Part shown: piece after piece, positions 59,427 to 64,000 of the stretch | Position numbering within the stretch: the stretch's first letter is position 1 | How the letters are laid out: each line of letters starts with the position of its first letter | Assembly (NCBI GenBank): GCA_910577175.1 | Contig: CAJTLU010000016.1 | Coordinates: forward strand, 1-64,000 | Length of the DNA: 64,000 nt | From: an uncultured Lachnospiraceae bacterium | GTDB taxonomy: Bacteria > Bacillota > Clostridia > Lachnospirales > Lachnospiraceae | Direction: 5' to 3' | Made by a program: the position numbers and the translations under genes | Notes under the pieces: model-generated | Told to the model about the DNA's origin: nothing | Databases searched by the model: none | Seen by the model: only the letters and a program-made list of their open reading frames with translations

Positions 59427-60272
59427 CTACTTCGTCAGCGCCTTACCATCTCTTCTTCTTACAATCAGCTTATTGGACTGCTTATTCTTCTTACGGGTCT
59501 TCAGACCGAGAGCCGGCTTACCCCACGGGGTAACAGGGCCCGGACGACCGATACCAGTCTTACCTTCACCACCACCATGCGGATGGTCGTTCGGGTTCAT
59601 TACGGAACCACGTACCGTCGGACGGATGCCCATATGGCGCTTACGTCCTGCCTTACCGATATTAATAAGCTCGTGTTCAATGTTGCCGACCTGACCGATG
59701 GTTGCACGGCAGATAATCGGAACCATTCTCATTTCACCGGACGGAAGACGCAGGGTTGCGTACTTTCCTTCCTTTGCCATCAGCTGCGCACTGTTTCCTG
59801 CGGAACGAACCAGCTGGCCGCCCTTACCCGGATAAAGCTCAATATTGTGAACTTCGGCACCGACCGGAATGTTCTGGAACGGCAGGCAGTTGCCTACCTT
59901 TACCTCAGCCGCCGGACCGTTCATAACCGTCTGTCCTACCTTCAGCCCGTTCGGAGCAAGGATATAGGACTTCTGTCCGTCAGCATAGCAAATCAGTGCA
60001 ATGTTTGCGGTTCTGTTCGGGTCATATTCGATGGTCTTAACCGTTGCCGGAATACCATCCTTATTTCTCTTAAAGTCAATCAATCTGTACTTTCTTCTGG
60101 AGCCGCCGCCCTGATGTCTTACTGTAATCTTTCCCTGATTGTTACGGCCGGCATTCTTCTTTAAAGAAACGACTAAGGACTTCTCTGGAGTACTTGTAGT
60201 GATTTCGGAGAAATCAGAGCCAGTCATATTTCTTCTGGAAGGTGTATATGGGTTATACGTTTTAATTCCCAT
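59427..60272 (-). CDS. rplB: 50S ribosomal protein L2
   Basis: 281 aa from the ATG at 60272 (GIKTYNPYTPSRRNMTG), with AAAGGAG 8 bp upstream. The C-terminal VMNPNDHPHGGGEGKTGIGR includes the conserved His needed for peptidyl transfer. S10 operon; it follows rplW by 62 bp. Confidence 0.98.
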   Translation of the reverse strand: MGIKTYNPYTPSRRNMTGSDFSEITTSTPEKSLVVSLKKNAGRNNQGKITVRHQGGGSRRKYRLIDFKRNKDGIPATVKTIEYDPNRTANIALICYADGQKSYILAPNGLKVGQTVMNGPAAEVKVGNCLPFQNIPVGAEVHNIELYPGKGGQLVRSAGNSAQLMAKEGKYATLRLPSGEMRMVPIICRATIGQVGNIEHELINIGKAGRKRHMGIRPTVRGSVMNPNDHPHGGGEGKTGIGRPGPVTPWGKPALGLKTRKKNKQSNKLIVRRRDGKALTK

Positions 60273-60334
60273 TGTTGTTACTCCTTTCGTCTGCGTCACG
60301 CAATATCCTGTGTTCTATTCTCTACGTGCGCGTT

Positions 60335-60646
60335 TTATAAACCTGCAAAAATCTCAATCTCAGCACTGTCAGCCGTGAGCTGTACAATCGCCTTCTTGGT
60401 CTTGGCAGTCTTTCCGTAGGTATAGCCGCTCTTGCTGCTGCGTCTGCGGGTCTTGCCATCTAAGTTCATGGTGTTGACGCTGGCAACCTTGGTGCCTGTA
60501 AACATCTTCTCCACCGCTTCCTTAATCTGCTGCTTCGTTGCATCCGGATGTACGGAGAACGTGTACTTCTTCTCGCTCATGGAGTTCATACTCTTCTCGG
60601 TTACTATCGGCTTTAAGATAACGTCATAATACTTTAAATCCGCCAT
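60335..60646 (-). CDS. rplW: 50S ribosomal protein L23
   Basis: 103 aa. YYDVILKPIVTEKSMNSMSE and YTFSVHPDATKQQIKEAVEK are typical. It docks trigger factor and SRP at the tunnel exit. Its start overlaps the rplD stop by 1 bp. Confidence 0.97.
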   Translation of the reverse strand: MADLKYYDVILKPIVTEKSMNSMSEKKYTFSVHPDATKQQIKEAVEKMFTGTKVASVNTMNLDGKTRRRSSKSGYTYGKTAKTKKAIVQLTADSAEIEIFAGL

Positions 60647-61266
60647 TATGCGTACACCTCCTCAATCTGAGCAACGGCTTCCTTGGTGATTACCAGACTG
60701 TCATACTTCAGCACATCGTAAACATTTACGCTGCCAGACATGGTGGTTCTTACCTCCGGGAGATTTCTTGCGGAAAGGATTACGTTCTCATCCTTTTTAT
60801 CAAGAACAACAAGCGCCTTGTTTACCTTCAGGTTCTCAAGAACCGCTGCCATCTTCTTTGTCTTAATCTCGTCAAATGTGAGACCGTCTACTACAATAAG
60901 CTTTTCCTCCGCTACCTTTGCGGATAATGCGGACTTAATCGCTGCCGCCTTTTCCTTCTTGTTCATCTTTACGGAGTAGTCTCTCGGCTTCGGAGCGAAT
61001 ACAACGCCGCCGCCTGTCCACTGCGGAGATCTCGTCGAACCCTGTCTTGCATGACCGGTTCCCTTCTGTCTCCAAGGCTTTCTTCCGCCGCCGCTTACTT
61101 CTGCGCGGGTCTTTGCACTCTGTGTGCCCTGACGCTTATTTGCAAGCTGGCTCACAACAGCCAGATGCATCAAATGCTCATTTACTTCTACACCGAAGAC
61201 AGCGTCGTTCAGTTCTAACGTACCAACTTCCTTGCCTTCAATATTATAAACCTTAACACTAGCCAT
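60646..61266 (-). CDS. rplD: 50S ribosomal protein L4
   Basis: 206 aa. RQGTQSAKTRAEVSGGGRKP and QKGTGHARQGSTRSPQWTGG form the tunnel loop that gates macrolides. In some bacteria L4 represses the S10 operon through its leader; a structured leader is present here before rpsJ. Confidence 0.98.
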   Translation of the reverse strand: MASVKVYNIEGKEVGTLELNDAVFGVEVNEHLMHLAVVSQLANKRQGTQSAKTRAEVSGGGRKPWRQKGTGHARQGSTRSPQWTGGGVVFAPKPRDYSVKMNKKEKAAAIKSALSAKVAEEKLIVVDGLTFDEIKTKKMAAVLENLKVNKALVVLDKKDENVILSARNLPEVRTTMSGSVNVYDVLKYDSLVITKEAVAQIEEVYA

Positions 61267-61294
61267 TTTTAAGTTCCTCCTTTCTTAAAGCTTC

Positions 61295-61930
61295 TTAGTT
61301 TGCGCTCTTTACGGTTTCCTTTAAGATAACCATAGCCTTCTTCGGTCCCGGTACTGCGCCCTTAACGAGGATTAAATTGTTTTCGGTATCTACCTTCACT
61401 ACCTCGAGGTTCTGGACCGTAGCCTTAACATGACCGGTCTGTCCCGGCATGTGCTTGCCCTTGAACACGCGTCCCGGAGTCGTTGCCGGACCGTTGGAAC
61501 CTGCATGTCTGTGGTACTTGGAACCATGCTTCATCGGTCCTCTGGATAAGCCGTGTCTCTTAATGGCACCCTGGAAGCCCTTACCCTTTGTAATACCGGT
61601 CGCATCAATCTTGTCACCTTCTGCAAAGATGTCAGCCTTGATTTCCTGACCTACGGCATACTCAGAGCTGTTTTCAAACCTGAACTCCTTAAGAAATCTC
61701 TTGTTTGCCACACCTGCCTTTGCAAATGTGCCCTTGCGCGGCTTGTTTACGAGAACGTCTCTGATCTCGCCAAAGCCAACCTGTACTGCCTCATATCCGT
61801 CGTTGTCAACCGTCTTAATCTGGGTTACAACATTCGGGGCAGCCTGCAATACGGTAACCGGCACTAACACACCGTCCGCATTGAAGATCTGGGTCATTCC
61901 GACCTTCGTTGTTAATAACGCTTTCTTCAT
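61295..61930 (-). CDS. rplC: 50S ribosomal protein L3
   Basis: 211 aa. KKALLTTKVGMTQIFNADGV at the start and KHGSKYHRHAGSNGPATTPG in the loop near the peptidyl-transferase centre are diagnostic. AGGAGGTGC precedes the ATG. A structured 171-bp spacer separates it from rpsJ. Confidence 0.98.
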   Translation of the reverse strand: MKKALLTTKVGMTQIFNADGVLVPVTVLQAAPNVVTQIKTVDNDGYEAVQVGFGEIRDVLVNKPRKGTFAKAGVANKRFLKEFRFENSSEYAVGQEIKADIFAEGDKIDATGITKGKGFQGAIKRHGLSRGPMKHGSKYHRHAGSNGPATTPGRVFKGKHMPGQTGHVKATVQNLEVVKVDTENNLILVKGAVPGPKKAMVILKETVKSAN

Positions 61931-62101
61931 TTTGCACCTCCTGTTAATCTACAGCGGATTGAATCCCTCTGGAACTCAATCATCCTAGATGGTCTATCCG
62001 GATGCTTGGGTCTTTCTAAGTAACTAGTAAGACGCTTGGACCCTCTATATAAACCCTAAGGATTTTACCGTTAAAACCTGTTGCTTTTCATCGGACTAAG
62101 A
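61931..62101 (-). promoter_or_regulatory. Structured rpsJ-rplC spacer
   Basis: 171 bp without a gene, unusually long for this junction. Just before the rplC ribosome-binding site is a hairpin with an 11-bp stem, GATTGAGTTCC-AGA-GGGATTCAATC (61981-61957, two G-U pairs). Upstream, GTCTT/AAGAC arms and GGGTC/GACCC compete. The region could tune rplC translation. Confidence 0.4.
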
Positions 62102-62419
62102 CTACTTTGTCTTCATCTTAATGTCGATGAACACACCTGCCGGCATCTCCAGTCTGGAAAGGGCATCTACCATCTTCTGGTTCGGAGCAATAACATCGAT
62201 AAGCCTCTTGTGGGTTCTCTGCTCGAACTGCTCACGGGAATCCTTGTACTTATGCACGGCACGGAGAATAGTAACTACCTCCTTCTTTGTCGGCATCGGT
62301 ACCGGACCGCTTACCTTCGTACCCGCCTTCTTCGCGGTTTCGATGATTTTGGCTGCAGATGCATCTACTAACTGATGATCATATGCCTTGAGTGTGATTC
62401 TCATTACTTGACTTGCCAT
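62102..62419 (-). CDS. rpsJ: 30S ribosomal protein S10
   Basis: 105 aa from the ATG at 62419 (ASQVMRITLKAYDHQLVDAS); AGGAGG lies 11 bp upstream, and an ATG five codons later is a possible alternative. SGPVPMPTKKEVVTILRAVH is diagnostic. S10 also binds NusB in antitermination. It is the first gene of the S10-spc transcript. A 47-residue in-frame extension into the leader is rejected. Confidence 0.97.
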   Translation of the reverse strand: MASQVMRITLKAYDHQLVDASAAKIIETAKKAGTKVSGPVPMPTKKEVVTILRAVHKYKDSREQFEQRTHKRLIDVIAPNQKMVDALSRLEMPAGVFIDIKMKTK

Positions 62420-62694
62420 AAAAAAAGCCGCCTCCTTTTCGCACTTTACTTCAGTACGACAAGCGGTGACTGTACACTCTCCCGTGTGTTTCGCGCCTGT
62501 CCGAATAAACAACCGAGCACAGCGCTCGGCTTCTCCCGGACAATTCCCGATTATCATCACGGTTTATCTGCCTTATGCAGAAGTTGTATTGTACAGTGAC
62601 TTGTCGCCAGTTTTCTAACTTGACATTCGCTCCACGGAAAACCCGCGTATGGCACGCGGCAACCTCACGCTTCACAGCTATCAACGTCACAGCA
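62420..62694 (-). promoter_or_regulatory. S10 operon 5' leader, structured
   Basis: About 275 nt between the predicted start site and rpsJ, with no gene. Visible stems: CGCGT-GCCAT-ACGCG near 62655 and a two-level hairpin TTGTCCG...CGGACAG enclosing CCGAGC-GCTGT-GCTCGG (about 62497-62543). A long leader before rpsJ is expected if L4 or another product controls the operon. I cannot assign it to a known class. Confidence 0.5.
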
Positions 62695-62700
62695 ATAGCT

Positions 62701-62729
62701 ATTATACACGATGCAGGAAAGAATTGCAA
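62701..62729 (-). promoter_or_regulatory. Promoter of the S10-spc operon
   Basis: On the minus strand TTGCAA (62729-62724), a 17-bp spacer and a perfect TATAAT (62706-62701). It has the same -35 sequence as the rpmJ promoter at 30725-30753. It drives rpsJ through infA, since no other promoter of this quality was seen before the terminator at 49625. Confidence 0.88.
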
Positions 62730-62778
62730 GTACTTTTTGAAAATTTTTTCAATGTTCGTTATTGGGCAAAAATTCTTC

Positions 62779-64000
62779 CTACCAACCAAGCTGTTTCTCC
62801 GCCTGATACCGTCTGCTCCCGTTTTTCTTCCACTCCCTTTCTGAAAGATAACCCATTTTCGTACCATCCGGGGCTATCGTCCAATACTGTTCTTCTGTCA
62901 TCGTCCCCAGTATGTTTTCTCCGGACACCCCCGCATACACCACCTCCAGTTCCCAGGTAATCAAAAAGCTGCCTCCATGATTTGGCGAATACTCCAAAAT
63001 TTTAACCTTCTCTACTCCGGCTGGCCGGACAAAAATCTGCTCTGGCTCCGGCATCTCCTCTGTATAAAGGGAAAATGCCGTCTTACTGTAAGCGTCCACC
63101 TTTTGGTCAATGCAAATATTCCAACCCTTCCTTCCCCGTTCGTCATAACAGTCCTCTACTTTTTCTAAGACCTGCACTCCCATATAGGAAAAATCATCTT
63201 TATCAAAATACTTCAGAAAATAGTTTTCTCTTTCCGACATCCTGAGTGCCTGTTCCGCTACGTTTTCCCACTCCACTACATTCTCCCGTTCCAAATCCGC
63301 TCCCTGTCTCAGCCGGATGATTCCATCCTCTCCGAAATACAAAAAATCATCAATACCCAGATCAAATTCCGTATAAGAAGAAAGTACCGAATCTGCATCT
63401 GCCCTTATACAATCAGCTTCACTTCCTTCATCCAGACACAATACCAACTGCGGGGTTCCGGAAAATGAAAGAGTACCAAATAGCGACCTCTCCATCCTGA
63501 ACAGCTTCAGGTTTCTACAGTTTTTTATCGTCACATTCCCGCTGTAGAGGTCCCCGCCAATATACTCTAAAGCAGGACAGTTTTCCATATATAGCAGTCC
63601 GATTCCTCCTTCTCCTCCGCCAATTAATCTGATAGAAGGATGATTTTCAAAAATAACTTTATCCGCATTGATTACAGTAAGCTCCTCCAGATATGGAAAA
63701 TACCCGAAACCGTCCAGTATCCCATCCGTACGCTTGCCCGGATTCCCTTCCCATTCCATTTCTTTTACCGCTTCTCGTTCCACCAGGGAAAGAACACCAT
63801 CCTGGTTCGTGTCATACCAGGTAGAAAGAAATTCCCGGAATGCCTCATCCGTAAAATGTTCTGCATCAATCGGGATCATCTCCTCCTGCTCCGTTATCAG
63901 TGTTGGAACCGGCTCCTTTGTCAGAACCGGTGTGACAGTCTCCGCAATTGGAGTCAGTGTCATCCCGTTATCAGAATTGATTTCCTGATAGCGGCCGCAG
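62779..64000 (-). CDS. Putative lipoprotein with EF-hand and leucine-rich-like region, 5' truncated
   Basis: The frame is open to the right window edge, so the N-terminus is missing. The first visible codons read CGRYQEINSDNG, and that Cys could be the lipid-modified residue (inference). A Thr/Pro-rich stretch follows, then a canonical EF-hand loop DTNQDGVLSLVE (63813-63778) with acidic ligands at 1, 3, 5 and 12. A leucine-rich-like ladder follows (LEELTVINADKVIF, CPALEYIG, CRNLKLFRM). The last 150 residues are unassigned, with WKKNGSRRYQAEKQLGW at the end. No terminator lies between it and the S10 promoter. It is likely a surface, calcium-binding interaction protein. Confidence 0.7.
   Translation of the reverse strand, partial: CGRYQEINSDNGMTLTPIAETVTPVLTKEPVPTLITEQEEMIPIDAEHFTDEAFREFLSTWYDTNQDGVLSLVEREAVKEMEWEGNPGKRTDGILDGFGYFPYLEELTVINADKVIFENHPSIRLIGGGEGGIGLLYMENCPALEYIGGDLYSGNVTIKNCRNLKLFRMERSLFGTLSFSGTPQLVLCLDEGSEADCIRADADSVLSSYTEFDLGIDDFLYFGEDGIIRLRQGADLERENVVEWENVAEQALRMSERENYFLKYFDKDDFSYMGVQVLEKVEDCYDERGRKGWNICIDQKVDAYSKTAFSLYTEEMPEPEQIFVRPAGVEKVKILEYSPNHGGSFLITWELEVVYAGVSGENILGTMTEEQYWTIAPDGTKMGYLSEREWKKNGSRRYQAEKQLGW

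Noticed and set aside
62420..62560. 47-residue N-terminal extension of S10
   Set aside because: It lies in the structured leader. S10 is highly conserved in length and the ATG at 62419 fits the family.

Overview
The window reads as chromosome of a mid-GC Clostridia (Bacillota), most probably a Lachnospiraceae species. The grounds are the gene order of the S10, spc and alpha ribosomal operons, a zinc-type S14 beside a zinc-free S4, an enlarged L17, the rplQ-ecfA1-ecfA2-ecfT order, and two proteins I recognise as the Lachnospiraceae-type families DUF5716 and DUF5717. Almost everything is on the minus strand, so transcription runs from high to low coordinates. The only clear plus-strand gene is an AraC regulator at 41365-42201. 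I see no prophage, insertion sequence, integrase or CRISPR array.

Layout from left to right. 1-231: a tRNA pair (Gly, Pro) with its promoter. 389-1458: a YfcE-type phosphoesterase and RdgB. 1605-10707: a tight six-gene operon from one good promoter, made of a membrane-anchored Thr/Pro-rich protein, a giant alpha-solenoid protein (DUF5717-like), a degenerate Hsp70/actin-like protein (DUF5716-like), a TPR-like protein, a two-TM coiled-coil protein and an Amidase_3 cell-wall hydrolase. It is the best candidate here for an undescribed system. 10966-15300: an OmpR/histidine-kinase two-component system with an ABC exporter and a DMT transporter. 15359-19848: DUF1848, GNAT, an XRE-helix-turn-helix/PurM fusion, a DpnI homologue and a second HAM1-family protein.

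20056-30753 holds rpsI, rplM, truA, a small accessory insert (GNAT, TIGR04076, aminoglycoside-phosphotransferase-like), the ECF transporter module and the alpha operon (rplQ to rpmJ). The alpha operon has its own promoter upstream of a GTG-start rpmJ. From 30843 to 49564 about 19 kb of accessory genes separate rpmJ from infA, which are usually neighbours: cysK; a LytTR/GHKL circuit driving a lipoprotein-ABC operon through a visible 21-bp-period direct repeat; a GH2 glycosidase with a divergent AraC regulator; a TetR-ABC unit; a TetR-MFS unit followed by a frameshifted 5'-3' exonuclease; and a WYL-RidA-thioesterase unit. Several of these units carry clean palindromic operators at their promoters.

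49625-62729 is the spc and S10 operon block: infA, map, adk, secY, then L15 up to S10. It starts from a consensus promoter with a structured leader of about 275 nt. The right edge holds a 5'-truncated, probably lipid-anchored protein with a canonical EF-hand loop. Start codons were re-chosen by Shine-Dalgarno position in about twenty genes where the longest reading frame is clearly too long.
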